Below are positions 1 to 5,216 of a DNA stretch of 5,216 nt, in pieces. This DNA comes from Candidatus Zhuqueibacterota bacterium (GTDB lineage Bacteria > Zhuqueibacterota > Zhuqueibacteria > Residuimicrobiales > Residuimicrobiaceae). The stretch's first letter is position 1, and each line of letters opens with the position of its first letter. A model generated the notes under the pieces. It worked only from the letters and a program-made list of their open reading frames with translations, was not told the DNA's origin and made no database searches. The translations under genes were made by a program, and so were the position numbers. Where the stretch lies: assembly GCA_016934435.1 (NCBI GenBank), contig JAFGSU010000008.1, positions 1 to 5,216 on the forward strand, read 5' to 3'.

Positions 1-38
1 CAGACAACTCGATCAAATTTTCGGCGCTCCACGGTCAT
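1..38 (-). CDS. 5' end of a minus-strand gene, possibly a PilZ-domain protein (partial)
   Basis: Only the first 12 codons are visible. They read MTVERRKFDRVV, and the frame is open to the window edge. The ATG (complement of 36-38) is preceded on the minus strand by GGAAGGTGA (complement of 45-53), a strong Shine-Dalgarno about 6-7 bases away, which makes this a credible start. A short N-terminus of the form ERR-x-x-x-R followed by hydrophobic residues is typical of PilZ-domain proteins, whose RxxxR motif binds cyclic di-GMP and often lies at the very beginning. Here R6 and R10 would be that pair. The second PilZ motif (D/NxSxxG) would lie outside the window, so the family call is inference from 12 residues. 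The gene is divergent from spmA. Other short basic N-termini could look alike. Confidence 0.45.
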   Translation of the reverse strand, partial: MTVERRKFDRVV

Positions 39-104
39 GGCCGCTCACCTTCCATTGACCAGCGGGAATGCCATGCGATATTTCCCTCCGGTCGGGACGC
101 TCAC

Positions 105-113
105 AGTATAGCA
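105..113 (-). promoter_or_regulatory. Candidate extended -10 promoter for the leftward gene
   Basis: The minus strand reads TGCTATACT here, an extended -10 (TGn plus TATACT, five of six matches to TATAAT). No convincing -35 lies 16-18 bp upstream, which is tolerated at extended -10 promoters. Transcription would start near position 98 and give a leader of about 60 bases before the ATG at 38. This is a consensus match only. Confidence 0.3.
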
Positions 114-162
114 TATTCGCCCCGGACTTGCATCCGGCTCCGGCCGTGAAAACACTATACCA

Positions 163-191
163 TTGACCGCGCCCGGCGCGGCGGCTAAAAT
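163..191 (+). promoter_or_regulatory. Sigma70-like promoter for spmA-spmB
   Basis: TTGACC at 163-168 (five of six to TTGACA) and TAAAAT at 186-191 (five of six to TATAAT) are separated by exactly 17 bp. The spacer is very GC-rich (gcgcccggcgcggcggc). The predicted start is near 198, giving a leader of about 50 bases. The 10-bp dyad at 203-232 would begin a few bases into the transcript. This is the best promoter match in the divergent region, and its position fits spmA starting at 250 and not at the upstream in-frame TTG (163) or ATGs (190, 202). Confidence 0.5.
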
Positions 192-202
192 GAATCCGTT
201 CA

Positions 203-232
203 TGGTGGGAACGGTCACGACTGTTCCCACCA
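203..232. promoter_or_regulatory. Perfect 10-bp inverted repeat in the spmA leader: operator or RNA hairpin
   Basis: TGGTGGGAAC (203-212) and GTTCCCACCA (223-232) are exact reverse complements separated by 10 bp. As RNA the stem can extend inward through a G-U and two more pairs to a four-base loop (216-219), giving a 13-pair hairpin. It sits just downstream of the predicted -10 and ends 4 bases before the spmA Shine-Dalgarno. No T-run follows it, so it is not an intrinsic terminator. It could be the binding site of a dimeric repressor, or a 5' hairpin that stabilises the mRNA or affects translation. The symmetry is seen directly; the role is inference. Confidence 0.6.
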
Positions 233-236
233 GATT

Positions 237-241
237 GGAGG
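237..241 (+). promoter_or_regulatory. Shine-Dalgarno that fixes the spmA start
   Basis: GGAGG lies 8 bases before the ATG at 250. The in-frame alternatives at 163 (TTG), 190 and 202 have no comparable site, and choosing them would add residues unlike SpmA (starting MTAPGAAAK) and cover the dyad. Starting at 250 gives the hydrophobic N-terminus usual for SpmA. Confidence 0.75.
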
Positions 242-249
242 TCCCTTGC

Positions 250-861
250 ATGAATAGTGTCTGGTTGGGGTTGATCGTGCTGGCGGTCGTAACTGCGGCC
301 ATCCGCGGCACCATGCCCGAGGTTTCCTCCGCGGCTTTTCTCTCGGCCAAAAGCGCGGTCGAATTGGCGATCGGGTTGATCGGCGCCATGGCGCTCTTTC
401 TGGGTCTCATGCGCGTGGCGCAGGACGCCGGCCTGGTGCAGGCCCTGGCCCGGGCTTTGCGGCCCCTGTTCCGCCGGCTCTTTCCCAAAGTCCCGGCCGA
501 TCACCCGGCCCTGGGCGCCATCGCACTGAACATCGGGGCCAACATGCTGGGGTTGGGCGACGCCGCCACGCCGATGGGGCTGAAAGCCATGCAGGAACTC
601 CAGGAATTGAATCCGGACAAAGAAACCGCCACGGATGCCATGTGCGTCTTTCTGGCCCTCAACTCCAGTTCCGTGCAACTCGTCCCGGCCATGGTGATCG
701 GGCTCCGGGCCGCCGCGGGCTCGCACAATCCCTCCGAAATTATCATTGCCGTCATCATCGCGACGACCTGTTCGACCGTTGTGGCCGTGCTGGCGGCCAA
801 GACTTTTGCCCGCCTGCCCCTTTTCCGCCGGGACGATCCCCAGGGAGATTCCGCCGCATGA
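250..861 (+). CDS. spmA: SpmA-like membrane protein (nucleoside-recognition/Gate domain)
   Basis: A 203-residue integral membrane protein, close to the usual length of about 195-200. Hydrophobic segments lie at about residues 3-18, 37-56, 88-104, 134-152 and 164-183. The family signatures are clear: RPLFRRLFPKVPADHP (71-86), NIGANMLGLGDAATP (94-108) and FLALNSSSVQLVP (134-146). SpmA was named in Bacillus subtilis, where with SpmB it is needed for spore core dehydration. Homologues also occur widely in non-sporulating bacteria, including the related E. coli YjiH/YjiG pair, where the substrate is not established. The domain name 'nucleoside recognition' does not prove nucleoside transport. The ATG at 250 is chosen because of the Shine-Dalgarno at 237-241. 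The stop overlaps the spmB start (ATGA), so the two are translationally coupled. The C-terminal tail (about 186-203) is hydrophilic and charged. Family is confident; cellular role is unknown. Confidence 0.93.
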   Translation: MNSVWLGLIVLAVVTAAIRGTMPEVSSAAFLSAKSAVELAIGLIGAMALFLGLMRVAQDAGLVQALARALRPLFRRLFPKVPADHPALGAIALNIGANMLGLGDAATPMGLKAMQELQELNPDKETATDAMCVFLALNSSSVQLVPAMVIGLRAAAGSHNPSEIIIAVIIATTCSTVVAVLAAKTFARLPLFRRDDPQGDSAA

Positions 862-1394
862 AAGATTTTCTGAATGCCGCCGCCCATTGGGTTGTTCCGC
901 TGCTCTTGCTGGGCATTCCCCTATACGCTTACGCGGTCCGAAAAATAAGGGTATACGAAAGTTTTATCGAAGGCGCCAAGGAGGGGTTTTGGATTGGTGT
1001 GAGAATCATCCCTTACCTGGTGGGCATCCTGGTGGCCATCGGCATGTTTCGCGCCTCGGGCGCCATGGAGTTTTTTGTGTATCTGTTGACGCCGGTCACC
1101 GATCTCATCGGCATGCCGGCCGAAGTGCTGCCGGCAGCGCTCATGCGACCGCTTTCCGGCAGCGGTTCGCTAGGCATTATCACCGAACTGATCAAGACGC
1201 ACGGCGCGGAATCCTTCATCGGCCGATTAGCCTCGACCATCTACGGATGCTCGGAGACGACGTTTTATGTAGTCGCCGTCTATTTCGGCGCCGTACAAAT
1301 CAAAAACGTGCGCAGCGCCGTCTGGGTCGGACTCACCGCCGATGCCGCCGGCATCCTGGCGGCAGTGTTTATATGCCGGTATCTGTTTTTATGA
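858..1394 (+). CDS. spmB: SpmB-like membrane protein, partner of SpmA
   Basis: A 178-residue membrane protein of the length usual for SpmB. Conserved blocks are RVYESFIEGAKEGF (31-44), IIPYLVGILVAIGMFRASGA (50-69), the glycine/serine loop MRPLSGSGSLGI (96-107) and STIYGCSETTFYV (126-138). Hydrophobic segments lie at about 11-26, 50-65, 72-85, 134-146 and 155-175. The ATG at 858 overlaps the spmA TGA by four bases, and GGGAG (843-847) inside spmA serves as ribosome binding site. SpmA and SpmB each resemble one half of a Gate-domain transporter, and in some bacteria the halves are fused, so a heteromeric membrane complex is the likely working form. No sporulation genes are visible nearby, so a role in spores should not be inferred. 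The last 50 bases are palindrome-rich, which follows from GC-rich codons. Confidence 0.93.
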   Translation: MKDFLNAAAHWVVPLLLLGIPLYAYAVRKIRVYESFIEGAKEGFWIGVRIIPYLVGILVAIGMFRASGAMEFFVYLLTPVTDLIGMPAEVLPAALMRPLSGSGSLGIITELIKTHGAESFIGRLASTIYGCSETTFYVVAVYFGAVQIKNVRSAVWVGLTADAAGILAAVFICRYLFL

Positions 1395-1419
1395 CGAGTG
1401 ATACAAAGGAAATTATAGA
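1391..1419 (+). promoter_or_regulatory. Weak candidate promoter before the LysE-like gene
   Basis: ATGACG (1391-1396) and TATAGA (1414-1419), 17 bp apart, each match the consensus at four of six positions. The 51-bp gap after spmB is much more AT-rich than the genes around it, which is the main reason to suspect a promoter. Read-through from the spm promoter is the alternative. Confidence 0.2.
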
Positions 1420-1445
1420 ATAAGATAACAAGAGATTTCGCAATC

Positions 1446-2066
1446 ATGTACATTATCGTTGCCATTATCGTCGGATTTATTGCAGCTGTTCCTATCGGTC
1501 CCATCAATGTTTTTGCCATCTCACAGACACTGAAACGCGATTTTTTGCATGGTTTTTTGGTGGGGATCACCTCTGCGGTCATGGATATTATTTTTTGTAT
1601 CGTCGCCATCAGCGGCATGTACCATGTCGTCTCCAACCTCGAACACCTGTTGCCGTTTATCAAATTATTCGGCGTTTTTGTTTTACTGCTCATCAGCGTG
1701 AGATTGATTTTTCAGGCGCAGAAATTTAATGGGGAGAAGGAAAAGCAAAAGAAAATGACCACGGCGCCGCGCCCCATTATCGGCGCCTTTTTGCTTTATA
1801 TAACCAATCCCGGTTTATATGCATTCTGGCTGGCCGTAGGGGGAACAGCCACCGCTCATGGACTGGTGCGCGCGTCCGACGCCAGTTTTATCATCTTTTC
1901 TCTTTTCTGCGGCGTTGGTACCGCCATCTGGTACTTTGCCCTGTGCCGGTACGTCTCCAAATATCATCATTACTTTAAACAGAGCACCTTCAAGAAAATT
2001 CTGCTCGCCACCGCCATCATTCTTCTTGCCATTGCCATCTACACCCTGGGCACGGTCTTTATCTAA
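1446..2066 (+). CDS. LysE/RhtB-family exporter
   Basis: A 206-residue inner-membrane protein with six predicted helices (about 2-24, 38-58, 68-91, 112-134, 145-167 and 184-205), the standard length and topology of the LysE/RhtB family, which exports amino acids or similar small metabolites using the proton gradient. Signatures are the N-terminal PIGPINVFAI (16-25), GFLVGITSAVMD (36-47) opening the second helix, and the NP pair (121-122) in helix four. The cytoplasmic loop at 91-108 is strongly basic (KFNGEKEKQKK). The substrate cannot be told from sequence. The Shine-Dalgarno is weak: AGAG at 1431-1434 is 11 bases upstream. It lies 51 bp after spmB on the same strand, and hand counts show lower GC than spmA (29 of 60 bases at 1561-1620, against 33 of 60 at 601-660). 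It may be co-transcribed with spmAB, though the gap also holds a weak promoter match. Confidence 0.9.
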   Translation: MYIIVAIIVGFIAAVPIGPINVFAISQTLKRDFLHGFLVGITSAVMDIIFCIVAISGMYHVVSNLEHLLPFIKLFGVFVLLLISVRLIFQAQKFNGEKEKQKKMTTAPRPIIGAFLLYITNPGLYAFWLAVGGTATAHGLVRASDASFIIFSLFCGVGTAIWYFALCRYVSKYHHYFKQSTFKKILLATAIILLAIAIYTLGTVFI

Positions 2067-2067
2067 C

Positions 2068-2715
2068 TCATTCCGGCCGGAACCCATATTCACAGATTGT
2101 GCGAGCCACTACCGGCTGATCACCCGCATAGGCCGGCTGATAGCGACTCTTGCGCACGGCTTCGATGGCGGCCCGCTCACACAACCGGCTGCCGGTGGTG
2201 TTCTTTAGCACCGAAACATTGAAAACGCGCCCATCGGCATCGACGTAAAAGGATAACCGCACCACACCACTGACCCGGCGTTTTTTCTCCTCCTTTGGAT
2301 ATTCCGGCATGGCCTGCAAAAGGGGGCGCGGCGGAATGGTATCCGGGATACCGCCCATGCCCGTTCCCGACCCACCGGCGACGCCCCAACCGAGACTGTC
2401 GCCGTCTCCAATTCCCGACTGCTGCGGTTCCATTTCCGGCAACGTCAGTTCGGCCTCGGCCTCGACGACCGGTTCCGGTTCCGCCTGTACCACCGTTTCC
2501 GTCGCACTCGCCGGCAAGGCGGGCGCCGGCGCCACCGCGCGAATGTCATCGATCTTAAGACTGACCATTTCCGGCAAAGGCTTCGGTTGCGAAAAATGAA
2601 ATTCCCGCGGCAAAACGATGAACAGCAGGATGAGAAACACCAGCGTGACCAGCAACGAGATGCCCATGCGGCGGCGGTAGGCCTGGCGGGCTTGATGTTT
2701 ATATGAATCATTCAT
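2068..2715 (-). CDS. TonB-family energy transducer (orphan)
   Basis: A 215-residue protein with classical TonB layout. It has a short basic cytoplasmic tail (1-16, with RRR at 14-16), one membrane segment (about 18-36), a periplasmic spacer rich in Pro, Glu and Ala (42-98), a glycine-rich stretch (101-122), and a C-terminal TonB domain (about 131-213) with MPEYPKEEKKRRVSG and RLCERAAIEAVRKSRYQPA. TonB proteins carry proton-motive energy from ExbB/ExbD to outer-membrane receptors; neither partners nor receptors are in the window. Two cysteines in the C-terminal domain (179 and 208) are worth noting because a periplasmic disulfide is possible. No Shine-Dalgarno precedes the ATG at 2715. That start is kept because it provides the positively charged tail before the membrane segment; the next Met (17) would remove it. 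The gene converges on the LysE-like gene with one base between the stops. Confidence 0.9.
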   Translation of the reverse strand: MNDSYKHQARQAYRRRMGISLLVTLVFLILLFIVLPREFHFSQPKPLPEMVSLKIDDIRAVAPAPALPASATETVVQAEPEPVVEAEAELTLPEMEPQQSGIGDGDSLGWGVAGGSGTGMGGIPDTIPPRPLLQAMPEYPKEEKKRRVSGVVRLSFYVDADGRVFNVSVLKNTTGSRLCERAAIEAVRKSRYQPAYAGDQPVVARTICEYGFRPE

Positions 2716-2720
2716 TAATT

Positions 2721-2749
2721 GTTATCATACGGCTTTTTTTATCTGTCAA
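2721..2749 (-). promoter_or_regulatory. Candidate promoter of the TonB-like gene, overlapping the upstream stop codon
   Basis: On the minus strand a perfect TTGACA (complement of 2744-2749) includes the TGA stop of the ATPase gene. Seventeen bases later comes GATAAC (2721-2726, four of six matches). An alternative -10, TATGAT (2724-2729, five of six), would leave a spacer of only 14. Either way transcription would begin at or within a few bases of the ATG at 2715, so the mRNA would be leaderless or nearly so, in line with the missing Shine-Dalgarno. This is consensus matching only; co-transcription with the ATPase gene is the alternative. Confidence 0.35.
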
Positions 2750-5216
2750 TCCCCATTCATTCTAAAATCAAGACCCAACTGCCTGAACGTCTCTTCAATC
2801 TTGTCTTCAATGTCCTGTTTAGAAATTTCCCCGTCCCGCATCCGCAGTTCGATTTCCATGAGGTTAAATTTACTCTGCAGCAGATTCATGATGCCCATGA
2901 TACCGGAAACCTGACCTCTGGGTACATTGAACTTTAAACACATCTGTCTAATTTTTTCACCATCAACGCCTTTTCCCTCATCGTCCCCTTTATCCTTGAC
3001 CGGTTCCGCTCCTTTTTCCGGATGGGGCTCATATTCCCCGGGAGATTTTGATGGTCTCTTTTGCTCTTCACAAATCTCCTTTTTAATCAATATCTCTTTT
3101 TCGGAAAATGAAAGCGTAGCAGATTCTTTGAAATAGATGCATTTCACTTCATCTTCAACATATTCACCCAGACCGAATAATCCGTTCAAAATGCCTTCGG
3201 CAATGCCTTTTTCGAATACGGTCTCATTATACGGCCGCGTTTCACCGGGCGTTTTCAAAGATGACTGGTATAGCTGCGATGTATGGACATAATCCTTCCC
3301 GGTAAGATATTTTTCCTTTATGACAAGCGGCGCTATCTTTTCAATAATTTCACCATCCATCCTCAATTGCTCGTAAACATCCTCATCGATGCCGGGTGCA
3401 ATGCCATAGGTCGGTATACCCAGGTCTTTTTCTTTGAATCCGTCCTTTTCCGGAAGCGCTACCATCCGATACATCCGCCGCACGGATTCCGTCATAAGCG
3501 AATCCAATTTTTTTAGCTCCCCCTTAACCTCCTTCTGCTGGTCTTCGTTGAGACTCAAATGTTTATCTTTTTGAATGTTTTCCAGCGCGAGCTTTCTTTT
3601 TACTGCGGTACTAAATCCGGAACGCTCCGATTCGGATGGATAGATGAAAAAAAGCGTATTTCTGTACACGCGAGGCGTTTGACCTTTGTTCTTGAGGATG
3701 TGGTTCATCAACGGTTTGTTTTCCTTCTGCAGGACTACCAGTTTGAGATTTTCAGAATCAACGATATTCTCGCTCTTTTCTTCCCAGATGTAGGTTCTCA
3801 TTCTCTGGCTCTTGATGCTCTGGCGGATCAATTCATTTTCCATGGCTTTGACGTCTTCATCCTTGACGTTTTCGATATTGTTCAACAGGATGCGATTCAA
3901 ATTGGCCTGATTGCTGAAGAAATACCGGTCGCCGCGGCTCTGTAGATAAAACAATTTTGATTTTAACTGCTCGATCGCCTCTACGACCAGAGGAGATGGA
4001 TTATCCATCGTAGTCGCCGAACGTTTGATATCGAGCAGAGACGTTCCATGTTCCTGTCCGCCGGAAAAGGAATAGAGGAAAATGGACGTCGCCGTGCGCG
4101 TTCCGATATTAAGCCCCTGGTAAGCCTTGCCCAGTAGCTTGTTCACTTTTGTACTGCCGGCTTCTACATCGGTAATGTCCGCGCCGATGACGCTGTTGAA
4201 CTCCGGTCCGATATGTTTTAACAATTCCTGCCTGATCTCTTGATTGCCGAGATCGAAATCGGCCAGACTGATATAGGGATTATTTTTATCCTTAAGAGAA
4301 TGAACGACCAGTGAGAGCAATCTCAATACGCCGCGCGTTCGCTGAAAAGTATGGAAACTGCCCCAACGATGATACAGCACATCGATCACCTCGGGAAGGA
4401 AGGGGAAAGATTCCAGGAACCGGTTGCGATATTCGCTCCTCGGTGTTCCTGATGGAAGGACGTCCTCTTTTTCGGCATAGTCCGCAAACTGTGATATCGT
4501 CTCTTTTGCTTCTTCGATGCGGATGCTGCTGAAAAGCCTCTGGCGAATGATTTTGGCAATCTCATTTTCCTCAACCGGAGTATATATTTTTTCTACTCGG
4601 CCCGATACTTTTTGCAGTTGCTGGTAGAGTTTTTCCGCGCCCTCGTCATAATGCTCGAGGATGCTGGCCGGCAAGGTGATCACGCAGCTGACTTTTTCCA
4701 GCGTGGCGATGGCTTCGGTCACTTCTTGCATGAAAGCGATGGTCTGCGCCGCCAGATCGCTGCTGCCCACGCTAATGCCCGATGCCTTGGTGGCATATTC
4801 CAGCACCTCATCCATCAGCAGAACAACGGGTTGATGCGCTTCGAGCAGGTTTCTCAGATTTTCCTTGCCCGGCGAAACTTTTTCCTTAAATTTCTCTATT
4901 TTTCCGCTCAGTTGCCTCTCCAGCTCGCCCCACAGAGTAGTATCCGGACTCAGAGAGGTTCCGACGATGACCACCGGACTGGCTTTCCATTCCGCCGTTC
5001 GGTGATACATGGCGATCAACGCATGGGTCTTGCCGCCGCCGAAAGGCGTCTGAATCTGCAAAACCGGATCGCCGCCTTTGCCGCTGAGCCGTTTTTGCAC
5101 GACATCGAGCAAATTGTGCAGACCGTGCGTCATGAAGGTTTTTTTGAAAAATATTTCCGCATCCTTGTATTCGTCGGCGCCGCGCCGGCGACTCACTTCC
5201 CACAGATCGGCGGCGA
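2746..5216 (-). CDS. DUF499/COG1483-type P-loop ATPase, defence-island associated (5' end missing)
   Basis: The visible part is 822 codons, and the N-terminus lies beyond the right edge. The GTG at 5196 is not the start: the frame continues upstream and reads AADLWEVSRRRGADEYKD, matching the conserved region before the P-loop in this family. Counting from that GTG as residue 1, the Walker A motif is TPFGGGKTH (50-58, nt about 5049-5023) and the Walker B is VVLLMDEV (124-131, nt about 4827-4804). A sensor-like strand CVITLPAS is at 171-178. A long helical middle follows. Then comes a charged, Pro/Gly/Lys/Glu-rich linker (about 708-747) and a conserved C-terminal domain beginning IRQMCLKFNVPRGQVSGIM. 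Family members are large AAA-like ATPases, often encoded with a DUF1156 adenine-type DNA methyltransferase and other anti-phage genes; the mechanism is not established. No such partner is visible, so any operon mates should lie upstream, to the right. GC falls from 34 of 60 bases (5041-5100) to 22 of 60 (3541-3600). Family call is confident; defence role is inference from the family. Confidence 0.88.
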   Translation of the reverse strand, partial: AADLWEVSRRRGADEYKDAEIFFKKTFMTHGLHNLLDVVQKRLSGKGGDPVLQIQTPFGGGKTHALIAMYHRTAEWKASPVVIVGTSLSPDTTLWGELERQLSGKIEKFKEKVSPGKENLRNLLEAHQPVVLLMDEVLEYATKASGISVGSSDLAAQTIAFMQEVTEAIATLEKVSCVITLPASILEHYDEGAEKLYQQLQKVSGRVEKIYTPVEENEIAKIIRQRLFSSIRIEEAKETISQFADYAEKEDVLPSGTPRSEYRNRFLESFPFLPEVIDVLYHRWGSFHTFQRTRGVLRLLSLVVHSLKDKNNPYISLADFDLGNQEIRQELLKHIGPEFNSVIGADITDVEAGSTKVNKLLGKAYQGLNIGTRTATSIFLYSFSGGQEHGTSLLDIKRSATTMDNPSPLVVEAIEQLKSKLFYLQSRGDRYFFSNQANLNRILLNNIENVKDEDVKAMENELIRQSIKSQRMRTYIWEEKSENIVDSENLKLVVLQKENKPLMNHILKNKGQTPRVYRNTLFFIYPSESERSGFSTAVKRKLALENIQKDKHLSLNEDQQKEVKGELKKLDSLMTESVRRMYRMVALPEKDGFKEKDLGIPTYGIAPGIDEDVYEQLRMDGEIIEKIAPLVIKEKYLTGKDYVHTSQLYQSSLKTPGETRPYNETVFEKGIAEGILNGLFGLGEYVEDEVKCIYFKESATLSFSEKEILIKKEICEEQKRPSKSPGEYEPHPEKGAEPVKDKGDDEGKGVDGEKIRQMCLKFNVPRGQVSGIMGIMNLLQSKFNLMEIELRMRDGEISKQDIEDKIEETFRQLGLDFRMNGD

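Noticed and set aside
13..726. Long open minus-strand frames opposite spmA (13-726 and 45-488)
   Set aside because: They are shadows of GC-rich spmA codons. Their translations are rich in Arg, Gly and His with no recognisable domain, while the plus strand encodes a clear SpmA with a ribosome binding site.
642..857. Upstream extension of the spmB frame into spmA
   Set aside because: The added residues are low-complexity Arg/Pro-rich sequence from out-of-frame spmA. The ATG at 858 with the ATGA overlap and GGGAG upstream gives the normal 178-residue SpmB.
1127..1138. Palindrome GCTGCCGGCAGC within spmB
   Set aside because: It encodes the conserved stretch before MRPLSGSG and is one of several short GC palindromes expected in this codon usage. 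No loop, spacing or repeat pattern suggests a site.
1341..1390. Possible terminator at the end of spmB: CCGGCAT (1348-1354) pairing with ATGCCGG (1373-1379), followed by TTTTT (1386-1390)
   Set aside because: The loop is 18 bases, the T-run is 6 bases from the stem, and competing local hairpins (GATGCC/GGCATC, GCCGCC/GGCGGC) exist. It lies wholly in spmB codons, so chance from GC-rich codon use is likely.
2731..2740. Run of T (ggcttttttt) as a rightward terminator
   Set aside because: No GC-rich stem precedes it, and no rightward gene ends just before it, since the LysE-like gene ends at 2066 with the TonB-like gene in between.
2719..4532. Plus-strand open frames opposite the ATPase gene (for example 3559-3945)
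   Set aside because: They have no recognisable domains and lie opposite a continuous, well-conserved minus-strand coding frame.
5194..5196. GTG as start codon of the large ATPase gene
   Set aside because: The frame stays open to the window edge, and the residues before it (AADLWE) fit the family's conserved region, so this codon is an internal valine.

Overview
The window suggests a Gram-negative bacterium of moderate to high GC content. The evidence is a TonB-type energy transducer, a probable PilZ-type protein start at the left edge, and an SpmA/SpmB pair of the kind found outside spore formers. A deltaproteobacterial (Desulfobacterota-like) host is plausible, but this is inference and no gene here fixes the taxonomy.

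Layout from left to right. Positions 1-38 hold the first 12 codons of a minus-strand gene that runs off the window. Positions 39-249 are a divergent regulatory region. It contains a good sigma70-like promoter for the rightward genes (TTGACC, 17 bp, TAAAAT), a perfect 10-bp inverted repeat just downstream of it, and a strong Shine-Dalgarno. Positions 250-1394 hold spmA and spmB, which share an ATGA overlap and are clearly translated together. Positions 1446-2066 hold a LysE/RhtB-type six-helix exporter on the same strand. It ends one base before the stop codon of a convergent minus-strand TonB-family gene (2068-2715).

From 2746 to the right edge lies one large minus-strand gene. It encodes a DUF499/COG1483-type P-loop ATPase, and its 5' end is outside the window. 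Genes of this family are known from defence islands, where they often accompany a DUF1156 DNA methyltransferase. The window therefore probably shows the downstream end of a defence or modification cluster, whose other members would lie beyond position 5216.

Working relationships: SpmA and SpmB are two halves of one membrane module whose substrate in Gram-negatives is unknown. The LysE-like gene may be co-transcribed with them. The TonB-like gene is an orphan here (no ExbB/ExbD or receptor). It lies 30 bp downstream of the ATPase gene, and a possible promoter of its own overlaps the ATPase stop codon. The part most likely to hold a poorly described system is the DUF499 ATPase and what lies upstream of it; the spm 5' leader is the second most interesting element.
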